Below are positions 8,093-16,949 of a stretch of DNA of 60,804 bases, one piece after another. The translations under genes were made by a program, and so were the position numbers. Source of the stretch: Burkholderiaceae bacterium (GTDB lineage Bacteria; Pseudomonadota; Gammaproteobacteria; Burkholderiales; Burkholderiaceae_C); assembly GCA_016790175.1 (NCBI GenBank), contig JAEUPI010000279.1:1-60804 (forward strand), written 5' to 3'. The notes beneath the pieces were generated by a model. It saw only the letters and a program-made list of their open reading frames with translations. It was not told where the DNA came from and ran no database searches. Position 1 is the stretch's first letter. Each line of letters opens with the position of its first letter.

Positions 8093-9241
8093 ATGCTGAA
8101 GTACTGCACGCGGTGCGTGATGCCGCACACCAAGCCCGACCTGCATCTCGACGATGACGGCGTCTGCAACGCCTGCCGCGCCTACGAGTCGCGCCAGCGC
8201 GTCGACTGGGCGGCGCGGCGCAGCGAGCTGTTGACGTTGCTCGAGCGCTATCGCCAGAGCGGCACCAACTGGGATTGCATCGTCCCCGTCAGCGGCGGCA
8301 AGGACAGCACATACCAAGTGATCCGCATGATGCAGCTGGGCCTGAACCCGCTGTGCGTCACCGCGACGACTTGCGACCTGAGCGCGATCGGACGCCGCAA
8401 CATCCAGAACATCAAACACCTCGGCGTCGACTATGTCGAGTTCTCGCCGAACCCGCTGGTGCGCGCCAAGCTCAATCGCATCGGCCTGACCGAGGTCGGC
8501 GACATCTCGTGGCCCGAGCACGTCGGCATCTTTACGATCCCGGTGCGCGCCGCGGTGCAGTTCAACGTGCCGCTGATCGTCTGGGGCGAGAACTCGCAGA
8601 ATGAGTACGGCGGCCCGGCCGCGGCGGCCGGCGACAACGTGCTGACGCGGCGCTGGCTCGAGGAGTTCGGCGGCCTGCTCGGCCTGCGCGTCAGCGACCT
8701 GCCGGCGACCTACGGCATCGAGCCGCGGCATCTGCTGCCGTACCAGTACCCAAGCGACGAGGAACTGCAGCGCGTCGGCGTCACCGGCCTGTTCCTCGGC
8801 CACTACCTCCCCTGGGACGGTCTGTCGAACGCGCTGATAGCCCAGGCCAACGGCTTCGAGAGCTACAACGGCATCGTCGAAGGCTCGATGGTCAACTACG
8901 AGAACCTCGACAACCACCAGACCGGCATCCACGACTACTTTAAGTTCCTGAAGTTCGGCTTCTCGCGCGCCACCGACATCGCGTGCCTGCATGTGCGCCG
9001 CGAGCGCATCTCGCGCGAGGATGCGCTCGGCATCGTGCGCCGACTCGACGGCAGGTTCCCGTGGTCGTACCTCGGCAAACCGCTGGCCGAGATCCTCGAT
9101 CCGCTGGACATGAGCGTCGACGAATTCGTCAAGGTCTGCGACCGCTTCACGAACAAGAAGATCTTCCAGCGCGACACCTCCGGTGCGCTGCTGAAAGACA
9201 TGCACGGCAACCTGCAAAAGCTCAACCACGACAACGCGTGA
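8093..9241 (+). CDS. pseA: ATP-PPase N-acetyl sugar amidotransferase, PseA/WbpG-like (set 1)
   Basis: Enzymes of this family use ammonia from a glutaminase partner to convert a sugar acetamido group to acetamidino. The 382-residue protein starts with a probable zinc site (YCTRC...GVCNAC) and carries the PP-loop SGGKDST near residue 67. WGENSQNEYGG and the LGHYLPWDG region are typical of the family. It is followed at once by HisH-like and HisF-like genes, the expected glutaminase and cyclase-like partners. In Campylobacter PseA is linked to Pse5NAc7Am; in Pseudomonas WbpG acts on a diamino-uronate. Its position inside the pse block favours the former. Confidence 0.9.
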   Translation: MLKYCTRCVMPHTKPDLHLDDDGVCNACRAYESRQRVDWAARRSELLTLLERYRQSGTNWDCIVPVSGGKDSTYQVIRMMQLGLNPLCVTATTCDLSAIGRRNIQNIKHLGVDYVEFSPNPLVRAKLNRIGLTEVGDISWPEHVGIFTIPVRAAVQFNVPLIVWGENSQNEYGGPAAAAGDNVLTRRWLEEFGGLLGLRVSDLPATYGIEPRHLLPYQYPSDEELQRVGVTGLFLGHYLPWDGLSNALIAQANGFESYNGIVEGSMVNYENLDNHQTGIHDYFKFLKFGFSRATDIACLHVRRERISREDALGIVRRLDGRFPWSYLGKPLAEILDPLDMSVDEFVKVCDRFTNKKIFQRDTSGALLKDMHGNLQKLNHDNA

Positions 9242-9870
9242 TGGCCACCCGGGTCGGCATCGTCAACTACGGCATGGGAAACCTCGGATCCGTTCGCAGG
9301 GCCTTCGAGGACCTCGGCGCTGATGTCGTCGTCGCCGACCGGCCGTCCGCACTCGACGCTGCCGATCGGCTGGTGCTGCCGGGGGTCGGCGCGTTCTCGC
9401 AGGGCATGCAGCGCCTGCGCGACGGCGGCTGGTGCGACGCGCTGCACTCGTTGGTGCACGAACGGCAACGGCCCCTGCTCGGCATCTGCCTGGGCATGCA
9501 GATGCTGGCTAGCGCCGGCGACGAAGGCGGCGACGAGGCCGGACTCGGGCTGATCGCCGGCCGCGTGCGGCGAATCGACGCGCTCGGCTGCACGCTGCGC
9601 ATCCCGCACGTAGGCTGGAACGACGTGCGCTTCGACGCCGGTGAGCCGCTGTTCGCCGGCGTGCCGGACGGCGCTGACTTCTACTTCGTCCATAGCTATG
9701 CGCTCGACGCCGAAAATGAGCACGACGTCGTCGCGCGCACCAACTACGGCGTTCCGGTGGTCGCGGCAGTCCGACACGGCCATGTCTTCGGCACCCAGTT
9801 CCACCCAGAGAAGAGCTCGCGCTGCGGCCGTCGGCTGCTGCGCAACTTCATCGACATCGCGCCATGCTGA
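9241..9870 (+). CDS. hisH: HisH-like glutamine amidotransferase (set 1)
   Basis: Class I glutaminase subunit of 209 residues. It has the NYGMGNLGSV start, the nucleophile Cys83 in GICLGMQ, and the His188/Glu190 pair in HPEK, so the triad is complete. It most likely feeds ammonia to the neighbouring HisF-like protein and amidotransferase for sugar acetamidino formation, not histidine synthesis, because no other his gene is nearby. The ATG shares a base with the upstream stop, and its end overlaps the HisF-like gene. Confidence 0.9.
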   Translation: MATRVGIVNYGMGNLGSVRRAFEDLGADVVVADRPSALDAADRLVLPGVGAFSQGMQRLRDGGWCDALHSLVHERQRPLLGICLGMQMLASAGDEGGDEAGLGLIAGRVRRIDALGCTLRIPHVGWNDVRFDAGEPLFAGVPDGADFYFVHSYALDAENEHDVVARTNYGVPVVAAVRHGHVFGTQFHPEKSSRCGRRLLRNFIDIAPC

Positions 9871-10637
9871 AGGTCCGGGTCATCCCGACACTGCTGTGGA
9901 AGGACTTCGGTCTCGTCAAGGGCGTTGCCTTCAACAGCTGGCGCCGTGTCGGCTCGGTGATGCCGGCGATCAAGGTCTATAACGCGCGCGACGTCGACGA
10001 GCTGGTCCTGCTCGACATCACCGCGACGTGCCAGCAGAACGAGCCCGATCACGACTCGGTGGCCGACTTCGCCGACGAATGCAGTGTGCCGCTGACAGTC
10101 GGCGGCGGCATCGCCAGCCTCGAACAGATCATCGCGCTGCTGCAGGCAGGCGCCGACAAGGTTTCGCTGAACAGCAGCGCCTACCGTGAGCCGGCGCTGG
10201 TCGATCGCGCCGCGGCGCGCTTCGGCGCGCAGTGTGTCGTGGCGTCGATCGACGTGCGTCGCATCGCCGACGGCAGGTTGGAGTGCTTCAGCCACGCTGG
10301 CAGCGAGCCGACCGGGCGCGATCCGGTCGCGTGGGCGTGCGAGCTCGCAGACCGCGGAGCCGGCGAGATCCTGCTGACGTCGATCGACCGGGACGGCACG
10401 ATGCGGGGATTCGACATCGATCTCGTCGCCAGCGTTGCCGCCGCGGTACCGGTGCCGGTAATCGCCTCAGGTGGTGCCGGCACCTACTCACACGTGGTCG
10501 AGGCCGTCGTGCAAGCTGGAGCATCGGCGGTCGCGGCGGCCAGCATGTTCCATTTCACCGAACAGACACCGGCCGGCGCCAAGCAAGCGCTGCACGACGC
10601 GGGCGTCGCGGTTCGGCGTTCTGCACCTGCAGCGTGA
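9864..10637 (+). CDS. hisF: HisF-like protein of sugar amidination (set 1)
   Basis: A 257-residue TIM barrel related to the imidazole glycerol phosphate synthase cyclase subunit. The VGGGIAS, SIDVRR, DRDGTMRGFD and ASGGAGT segments are visible. The canonical N-terminal catalytic Asp (PCLDVKDG in true HisF) is replaced: here the stretch reads PTLLWKDFGLVKG, with Leu at position 11. This fits a role in channelling ammonia to the sugar amidotransferase instead of closing the imidazole ring. It overlaps HisH by seven bases and PseG/H by GTGA. Confidence 0.9.
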   Translation: MLKVRVIPTLLWKDFGLVKGVAFNSWRRVGSVMPAIKVYNARDVDELVLLDITATCQQNEPDHDSVADFADECSVPLTVGGGIASLEQIIALLQAGADKVSLNSSAYREPALVDRAAARFGAQCVVASIDVRRIADGRLECFSHAGSEPTGRDPVAWACELADRGAGEILLTSIDRDGTMRGFDIDLVASVAAAVPVPVIASGGAGTYSHVVEAVVQAGASAVAAASMFHFTEQTPAGAKQALHDAGVAVRRSAPAA

Positions 10638-12196
10638 GCCACACACCGCGCCCATTGATCGCACTGCGTGCTGATGCGTCGGCAAGCATCGGCGTCGGCC
10701 ACATCAAGCGCAGCGTCTCGCTGGCGAAGGCGCTGCAGGCCGCGGGCTGCGAAACGTTGCTGCTGTCGCGGCCCAGCGACGTCGCGCACGCGATCGCCAC
10801 GCCGGCCGGCGTTCGGCACGCCATGCTTACCGGACTAGCTGCCGGCGACATCGGCAACGATGATGCCAGCGCCGACGCCCGCGCGACGATAGACGCATTG
10901 CGCGGCCTCGCGCCGGCGTGGGTGATCGTCGACCACTACTCGCTGGGGGCCGACTGGCACCGCGCGGTGGCTGACGCCCTTGGCACGCGCATCGGCGTCA
11001 TCGACGACCTTGGCAACCGTACGCTCGCCACCGAGCTGCTAATCGACCACAACCTCGACACCGACCACCGGACCAAATACGCCGCCTGCTTGGACCAAGG
11101 CGCCACGACAGCAATGCTATGCGGGCCGCGCTTCGCGCTTCTCGGCCCGGCATTCGCTGATGCCGCACCGAACGCGATCGAGCACCCCGTCCGGAGCATT
11201 GGCATCTTCGTTGGCGGCGCCGACGCGGCCGGCATCAGCATCGCTGCGGCCGAAGGCTGCCGCACGCACGCCGGCTTCACTGGTTTGATCGAGATCGCTA
11301 CCACGCGCTTCAACCCGCAGTTGACCGCACTGCGTGCGTGGTGCGAAGCCGACGCGGCCGCGTCGTTGAGCGTCGACCAGCCCGATCTGGCGGCGTTCTT
11401 CGGCCGCCATGGCCTGCACGTCGGCGCCGGCGGCGGCGCGACGTGGGAGCGATGCCGCGTCGGTGCGCCAACCCTGGCGCTGTGCTGCGCCGCCAACCAG
11501 CTGGCGGTGATTCCGACACTCGCCGCTATCGGCGTGGTCGCGACTCCGACGCCGACACATGCGCTGGATGCCGCGTCGATCGGCCGCGCCGTTGCCTGTC
11601 TCCTGGGTGACGCGGCGCAGCGCCATTCGATGGCCGAACGCTCACGCGCGCTGGTCGACGGCCGTGGAGCGCAACGCGTGGCCGTGTTCCTCAATGCCAG
11701 CGCGCTGCAGGCGCGCCGGGCCAGCCAAGCCGACGCCGGGCTGGCGCATCGCTGGCGCAATCACCGCACTACGCGCGAAGCGTCGAGCGACACCCGCGAG
11801 ATCGACTGGGCGACGCACAACGCGTGGTGGCAGGCGTCGCTGGCGCGCGACGATCGCCTGATGCTCATCGGCAGCGTCGGCAGCATCGATGTCGGCGTCA
11901 TCCGCTTCGACCTCCCGGCCGACGGTCGGGCGGCCGAAGTTTCGCTGTACCTCGACCCAGCGCTGCATGGGCTGGGGCTCGGCGGCCGGCTGTTGAGCGC
12001 GGGCGAACGCGAACTCCACGCGCTGCACCCTGCCGCCGTGTCAGCCGGTGTCGACGCAACGGTGCGCGCCGACAACGCCGCTTCGCAGCGCATGTTCTCG
12101 GCTGCCGGCTACACACGCTGCGGCGACACGGTCTGGCACAAGGCAGACGTCACCAACAACGTCGCCGGAGCCTCTGCCGCGAAGGACTTCGCATGA
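10634..12196 (+). CDS. pseG: Fused PseG hydrolase and PseH N-acetyltransferase
   Basis: A 520-residue two-domain protein. Residues 1 to about 360 are PseG, the UDP-sugar hydrolase that releases UDP from the diacetamido-trideoxy-altrose. It has the GVGHIKR loop with His23 and a GT-B-like end (VGAGGGATWERC). Residues about 370-510 are a GNAT domain (PseH) with LHGLGLGGRLL as the acetyl-CoA loop and VRADNAASQRMFSAAGY. PseH acetylates the 4-amino group made by PseC. In many species the two are separate genes; the fusion lets consecutive steps share one chain. Start GTG 10634 overlaps the hisF stop. Confidence 0.93.
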   Translation: MSHTPRPLIALRADASASIGVGHIKRSVSLAKALQAAGCETLLLSRPSDVAHAIATPAGVRHAMLTGLAAGDIGNDDASADARATIDALRGLAPAWVIVDHYSLGADWHRAVADALGTRIGVIDDLGNRTLATELLIDHNLDTDHRTKYAACLDQGATTAMLCGPRFALLGPAFADAAPNAIEHPVRSIGIFVGGADAAGISIAAAEGCRTHAGFTGLIEIATTRFNPQLTALRAWCEADAAASLSVDQPDLAAFFGRHGLHVGAGGGATWERCRVGAPTLALCCAANQLAVIPTLAAIGVVATPTPTHALDAASIGRAVACLLGDAAQRHSMAERSRALVDGRGAQRVAVFLNASALQARRASQADAGLAHRWRNHRTTREASSDTREIDWATHNAWWQASLARDDRLMLIGSVGSIDVGVIRFDLPADGRAAEVSLYLDPALHGLGLGGRLLSAGERELHALHPAAVSAGVDATVRADNAASQRMFSAAGYTRCGDTVWHKADVTNNVAGASAAKDFA

Positions 12197-13272
12197 TCAA
12201 GATCGGAAATCGCGAGATCGGTGCGCAGCAACGGCCGTACCTGATCGCCGAGATGTCGGGCAACCACAACCACTCGCTCGACCGCGCTTTGCAGATCGTC
12301 GACGCGGCAGCTGCCGCGGGTGCCGATGCGATCAAGCTGCAGACCTACACCGCGGAGACAATGACACTTAACCTGCGACGCCCCGGTTTCGTGATCGACG
12401 ATCCGAACAGCTTGTGGACCGGCCGCCAGCTGTATGAACTGTACGACGAGGCACACACACCGTGGGAGTGGCATGCGCCGATCATTGAACGAGCGCGCCG
12501 CCACGGCCTGCACTGCTTCAGTACGCCGTTCGACGATACGGCGGTCGACTTTCTTGAAACCCTCGACGTACCGGCCCACAAGATCGCGTCCTTCGAGTGC
12601 ACAGACCTGCCGCTGATCCGCAAAGTGGCCGGCACCGGCAAGCCGATGATCATTTCGACCGGAATGGCCACGCTCGGCGAGATCGACGAGGCGGTGCGCA
12701 CCGCACACGCCTCAGGCTGCCGCCAAATCGTGCTGCTGAAGTGCACCAGCACCTATCCGGCGACACCCGACAGCACCAACGTGCGCACTGTTGCGCACCT
12801 GCGGCAGGCCTTCGGAGAAGACGATCTGCAGCAACAGCAGGGGCTCAGCGTCGAAGTCGGGCTTTCGGACCACACGATGGGTTGCGGCGCCGCGATCGCC
12901 GCGGTGGCGCTGGGTGCGGTCCTGATCGAAAAACACTTCACATTGGCGCGCGCAGATGGCGGCGTCGATTCGACGTTTTCGTTGGAGCCGGCCGAGTTCG
13001 CGCTGCTGCGAAGCGAGTCTGAGCGCGCCTGGCAAAGCCTCGGGCGCGTCACCTATGGCGGCACGGCGGCCGAGGAGAAATCACGCGCCTTCCGACGCAG
13101 CCTGTACGTCGCCGCTGCAATGAAGGCCGGCGAGGCGTTTACGCCGGCCAACCTGCGTATCGTGCGCCCCGGCTTCGGATTGCCGCCGAAGTTCTACGAC
13201 ACGCTTCTGGGCAAACGCATCAACCGCGATGCCGAGGCCGGCACCGCCTTGAGCTGGGATCTGCTGGCGTGA
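12193..13272 (+). CDS. pseI: Pseudaminic acid synthase, PseI
   Basis: Condenses the PseG product with phosphoenolpyruvate to form pseudaminic acid. The 359-residue protein has an NeuB-type barrel: YLIAEMSGNHNHSLDRAL, DAIKLQTYTA, FSTPFDDTAVDFLE, STGMATLGEI, LSDHTMG, and EKHFTL with a metal-binding His. A C-terminal SAF (antifreeze-like) domain covers about residues 290-355 (SRAFRRSLYVA to LLGKRINRD). The ATG at 12193 overlaps the PseG/H stop. With pseB, C, F and G/H this completes the route to CMP-Pse. Confidence 0.95.
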   Translation: MIKIGNREIGAQQRPYLIAEMSGNHNHSLDRALQIVDAAAAAGADAIKLQTYTAETMTLNLRRPGFVIDDPNSLWTGRQLYELYDEAHTPWEWHAPIIERARRHGLHCFSTPFDDTAVDFLETLDVPAHKIASFECTDLPLIRKVAGTGKPMIISTGMATLGEIDEAVRTAHASGCRQIVLLKCTSTYPATPDSTNVRTVAHLRQAFGEDDLQQQQGLSVEVGLSDHTMGCGAAIAAVALGAVLIEKHFTLARADGGVDSTFSLEPAEFALLRSESERAWQSLGRVTYGGTAAEEKSRAFRRSLYVAAAMKAGEAFTPANLRIVRPGFGLPPKFYDTLLGKRINRDAEAGTALSWDLLA

Positions 13273-14798
13273 TCTCGCGTTCCGGCGATGGCGGCCTGCT
13301 GCACAAGCTGGGCGCCAACTCGGCCATCTACGCGGCGACGAACCTGCTGCAGAAGGGCGCATCGTTCCTGCTGCTCCCGCTGTACACGCGCTATCTTGAC
13401 CCCAGTGCGTTCGGTGTGCTAGCCGTCGTGACCTCGATCAACGGCCTACTGGCGATCACGTTCACGCTGTCGTTGACGTCGGCGGTCACGCGTTTCTATT
13501 TCGAACACCGCGACGATTCCGCGCTGATGGCCGAGTTCTGGGGCAGTATCTTGATGTTCATCATGCTGCTTTCGCTGACACTCGGTGGCCTGCTGCTGGC
13601 CGTTGGCGACATGCTGCTTGCGCCCCTGGCGCAAGGCGTTGCGTTTTGGCCATTCCTCGCGCTCGGAGTGCTGGCTACTCTGTTCCAGCCAATCTTCACG
13701 ACTTTCCTGACATTGCTGCAGACGCGCAACGAGGCCAGCAGCTTCGCGCTAGTCTCCCTTGCCCATTTTGCCCTGACCACCGCGCTGACGGTTGCGCTCG
13801 TCGTGCTGCTTGGTTGGGGCGTCATCGGCGCTCTGACAGCAACTCTGATCGGCGCGGCGGTATTCTTCTGTGTCGCGTTGTGGATGTTGCGCGAGCACGT
13901 CAGGCCGTGCCTCAAGTGGCGCCATCTGCGCGAAGCGCTCTCATACAGCCTACCGCAGTTGCCGCACACGGTGGCCGGTCAGTTGTCGGCGGTGACCGAC
14001 CGGTTGGTGCTGAACGCGCGGCTGGGCACAAGCGCGGCCGGGCTCTATTCGGTTGGCGCGATGCTCGCAATGGCGATCGAGGTCGCCGCGCAGAGCGTCA
14101 ACCGCGCCTATGTGCCGTTGGGCATGGAGGCCCTGAAGCGCCGCACGCCGCAGGACCTGGCGCAGCTGCGCGGCATCGGCGCGCTGGTCGTGGCGACGTT
14201 TTGTCTGCTCGGCGTCACTGTTGCGGCATTCAGCAGCGATCTGATCGCGCTGTTCGCGGCGCCGGCATTCGCGGCGGCGGTCGCTGTCGTCCCGATACTG
14301 GTGTTCGTCGGCGTTGCGTCGGCGATCTACTACCTCTTCGTCAACGTGCTGTTCTATGACCGTGCAGCGACCAAGCTGATTCCGCTGGGCACGTTGACTG
14401 CGGCCGGTTTCAACGTCGTGCTGGTAATGTTGCTGGTGCCGCCGTTCGGGCTGATCGGCGCGGCAGCAGCGACATTGTTGGCGCAATGCGTCGCGACGCT
14501 ACTGACTGCCGTACTCGGCAAGCGCTTCGATCCGGTGGCGTGGGACTACCCCCGCTATGCGGTCGCCTTTGTTGGATCGCTGGCTTTGGCGCTTTGGATC
14601 GGGAGCCGCGAGTTCCAGAACTCAGCCATCGCGCTGACGGTCAAGCTGGCGGCCGTCGGCGGCGCGGCGGCCGTTCTCGGAACGCTCTTCTGGAGACGCC
14701 CCCTGATATTCGGAAGTGCAGTTGTGTGCCTACTGCGTCGCCGCTTTGCAGCAGCCGCGGCCCTGTTCACGACCAACGACGCTGAGGTGGCGACATGA
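13269..14798 (+). CDS. Polysaccharide flippase, Wzx-like (plus-strand operon)
   Basis: A 509-residue inner-membrane protein with roughly 12-14 hydrophobic helices and the MOP/Wzx start (ANSAIYAATNLLQKGASFLLLPLYTRYL read as segments). Such proteins flip undecaprenyl-linked repeat units to the periplasm. It lies directly after the Pse genes, so its cargo probably contains Pse. The GTG at 13269 overlaps pseI (GTGA). It is unrelated in detail to the second flippase at 38063-39313, so the two probably serve different repeat units. Confidence 0.88.
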   Translation: MISRSGDGGLLHKLGANSAIYAATNLLQKGASFLLLPLYTRYLDPSAFGVLAVVTSINGLLAITFTLSLTSAVTRFYFEHRDDSALMAEFWGSILMFIMLLSLTLGGLLLAVGDMLLAPLAQGVAFWPFLALGVLATLFQPIFTTFLTLLQTRNEASSFALVSLAHFALTTALTVALVVLLGWGVIGALTATLIGAAVFFCVALWMLREHVRPCLKWRHLREALSYSLPQLPHTVAGQLSAVTDRLVLNARLGTSAAGLYSVGAMLAMAIEVAAQSVNRAYVPLGMEALKRRTPQDLAQLRGIGALVVATFCLLGVTVAAFSSDLIALFAAPAFAAAVAVVPILVFVGVASAIYYLFVNVLFYDRAATKLIPLGTLTAAGFNVVLVMLLVPPFGLIGAAAATLLAQCVATLLTAVLGKRFDPVAWDYPRYAVAFVGSLALALWIGSREFQNSAIALTVKLAAVGGAAAVLGTLFWRRPLIFGSAVVCLLRRRFAAAAALFTTNDAEVAT

Positions 14799-16330
14799 CG
14801 ACCCGTCGCATCGCGACGGCGGCCGACGTGCTGGACGCCATCAATCATCTCGAGCGCCATTACCCGGTACAGCAGTGGCACGCCGGCGACGTTGATCTGT
14901 GGCCGGCATATCGCGTGCGTCTGTTCATGAATGCCACGCTGGCCTTACTCGCACAGGCACCGGTGCCGCATCCCGCACGCCGTCTGGCCGCGCTGGCAGG
15001 CCGCGGATTGCGTGCGCTGTTGCAAGTGCCGCTGGCGGCGCTGCGCGACAGGCGCATGAACGACCGACCGCAACCCGGCCATGCGGCCGTCTTCCTCAGT
15101 GACGGATTGTCGTTCACGCGCCAGCAAGGGCGCTGGGTTGACCGCGTGATCGATCCACTGGTGCTGGCGCTGCAGCAGCGCGGCCAGGCCTGCCTGAAGC
15201 TGACGCCGCTGGCGGCGGTGCACGTGCCACGGCTCCTGCCATCGATGCTGGTCCAGCCAGCGATCGACCGGCTCAAGCTGCTGGCCCGTTGGCGGCCTCT
15301 GCATGACACTGATCTACCGGGGTTCGACGCCTTGCAGATCGAAGCGCAGCTGCGCCTAGGTGAGCCGAATGTGCCGTCGCGCGACTGGCTGCTGCTTCAG
15401 GCGCGCCGCATGCACGCGCTGGCAGCGTGGTTCGCGGCGCTATTGCGCACCAGCGGCGCGACGTGGGCCTTCGTCAACAACTACTACTCGATCGAAGGCA
15501 TGGCCTTCGTCGTCGCTGCACGTCGGGGCGGCTTGCGCTCGGCAGACCTGCAGCATGGCCTGCAGGGTGAGCACCACGGCGCCTACGGCCGCTGGGCCGC
15601 AGTGCCAGCGGTCGGCTACACGACATTACCCGACGAGTTCTGGGTCTGGAGCCGCGACGAGGCCGACGCCATCGACCGCTGGCGCGGCGAGTGCGCCTGC
15701 CATGTACCGCGCATCAGCGGCAACCCTTGGCGCGAGCGCTGGCTCGACGACCGCGATCCGCAGGTTGCTGAGCAGATAGAAAATGCCCGTGCGATGCGCG
15801 CGCCGTCGCCAGCGGTGCAGGTGCTGGTCAGTTTGGCCTGGGGCTTGGCCGATGAGGAAACCGACAAGATCTTGCGGGCCGCCGAGCTGGCAGGGCGCGG
15901 CGTCGGCTGGTGGTGGCGACTGCATCCGGTGGAAGCGCATCGCGCGGCCGAGTTCGCCGCACGACTGCGTCGCCACGGATTGCCGGCCGAACATGTGCAA
16001 GCGGTCACTGACGCGCCGCTGTTCGCTCTGATCCGCGCCGCCGATGTGGTGGTTGCGCATTCATCGACCGTGATCCAGGAGGCCACACTGTTTGGCGTGC
16101 CAGCGGTAGTCACCAGCGACTACGGCGCCGAGATCTACGCGGCGCTTGTCGACGCTGGCCGCGCCGTGCGCGCCACCGACGACGCCGCGATCGCTGCGGC
16201 GGTGGCGGCGCTGCCGGCGCGACCACCGTTGCCAAGGGCACCGGCGATCGCCGACATGGACGGTCTAGCGCGCCTGCTCGACAGCCTTCGCCTGCCCCCG
16301 GCCGCGGCCCTACGGAGCGCAACACGATGA
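14795..16330 (+). CDS. Putative GT-B glycosyltransferase of surface polysaccharide
   Basis: A 511-residue soluble protein that I cannot assign to a named family. The C-terminal half looks GT-B-like: LVSLAWGLADEET, WWWRLHPVEAHRA, then VVAHSSTVIQEATLFGVPAVV, a nucleotide-sugar-binding type motif. A central SADLQHGLQGEHHGAYGRW segment resembles surface-polysaccharide and KpsC/S-like transferases. It has no signal peptide or clear membrane span. Its place right after pseI and wzx makes a pseudaminyltransferase conceivable. The ATG at 14795 overlaps the flippase stop. Confidence 0.6.
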   Translation: MTTRRIATAADVLDAINHLERHYPVQQWHAGDVDLWPAYRVRLFMNATLALLAQAPVPHPARRLAALAGRGLRALLQVPLAALRDRRMNDRPQPGHAAVFLSDGLSFTRQQGRWVDRVIDPLVLALQQRGQACLKLTPLAAVHVPRLLPSMLVQPAIDRLKLLARWRPLHDTDLPGFDALQIEAQLRLGEPNVPSRDWLLLQARRMHALAAWFAALLRTSGATWAFVNNYYSIEGMAFVVAARRGGLRSADLQHGLQGEHHGAYGRWAAVPAVGYTTLPDEFWVWSRDEADAIDRWRGECACHVPRISGNPWRERWLDDRDPQVAEQIENARAMRAPSPAVQVLVSLAWGLADEETDKILRAAELAGRGVGWWWRLHPVEAHRAAEFAARLRRHGLPAEHVQAVTDAPLFALIRAADVVVAHSSTVIQEATLFGVPAVVTSDYGAEIYAALVDAGRAVRATDDAAIAAAVAALPARPPLPRAPAIADMDGLARLLDSLRLPPAAALRSATR

Positions 16331-16938
16331 TCGCGATCGTCGACTACAACATGGGCAACCTCGGTTCGATCAAGAACATGTTGCGCAAGCTCGGCTTCGA
16401 CGCGGAAGTCACTGCAGACGCGGCGCGCATAACCGCGGCGAGCAAGCTGATCCTGCCGGGGGTCGGTTCGTTCGACGCCGGCATGCACAATCTGCAGGCT
16501 AGCGGCTTGCGACCGGTACTCGAGGAGCGTGTGGTCGCCGTCGGCGTGCCTATGCTCGGCATTTGTCTCGGCATGCAGCTGATGACTGACCGCAGTGCCG
16601 AAGGCAAGCTGCCCGGCCTGGGCTGGATCGCCGGCGAGGCGCTGCGCTTCGAGCCCGGCAAGGCCGCGCTGAAGGTGCCGCACATGGGTTGGAACCATGT
16701 CACGCGACGGCGACCTTCGCCGCTGACTGACGAGTTGCCCGATGACTCGCGCTTCTACTTCGTGCACTCATATCGCGTGATGTGTCGCGACGACGGCGAC
16801 GTTTTGCTGTCAACGAAGTACGGCATTGATTTCCACAGCGCGTTCCACAAAGGTAACGTCTGGGGCGTGCAGTTTCACCCCGAGAAGAGCCATCGCTTCG
16901 GTATGCAGCTACTGCGCAACTTCGCCGAGCGCTGCTGA
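16327..16938 (+). CDS. hisH: HisH-like glutamine amidotransferase (set 2)
   Basis: Second glutaminase subunit, 203 residues, with Cys80 in GICLGMQ and His184/Glu186 in HPEK, so catalytically complete. It differs at many positions from the set 1 protein, so it is not a recent duplication. It probably supplies ammonia to the set 2 amidotransferase encoded at 18999-20132, with the polymerase gene lying between. It overlaps the upstream gene by ATGA and is 11 bases from its HisF partner. Confidence 0.9.
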   Translation: MIAIVDYNMGNLGSIKNMLRKLGFDAEVTADAARITAASKLILPGVGSFDAGMHNLQASGLRPVLEERVVAVGVPMLGICLGMQLMTDRSAEGKLPGLGWIAGEALRFEPGKAALKVPHMGWNHVTRRRPSPLTDELPDDSRFYFVHSYRVMCRDDGDVLLSTKYGIDFHSAFHKGNVWGVQFHPEKSHRFGMQLLRNFAERC

Positions 16939-16949
16939 GGACGACGACG

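Noticed and set aside
8012-9229. 405-codon open frame on the minus strand
   Set aside because: It lies wholly opposite the amidotransferase gene, whose motifs and overlaps are clear. Its product is rich in Arg, Val, His and Asp with no family motif, as expected for the complement of a GC-rich gene.
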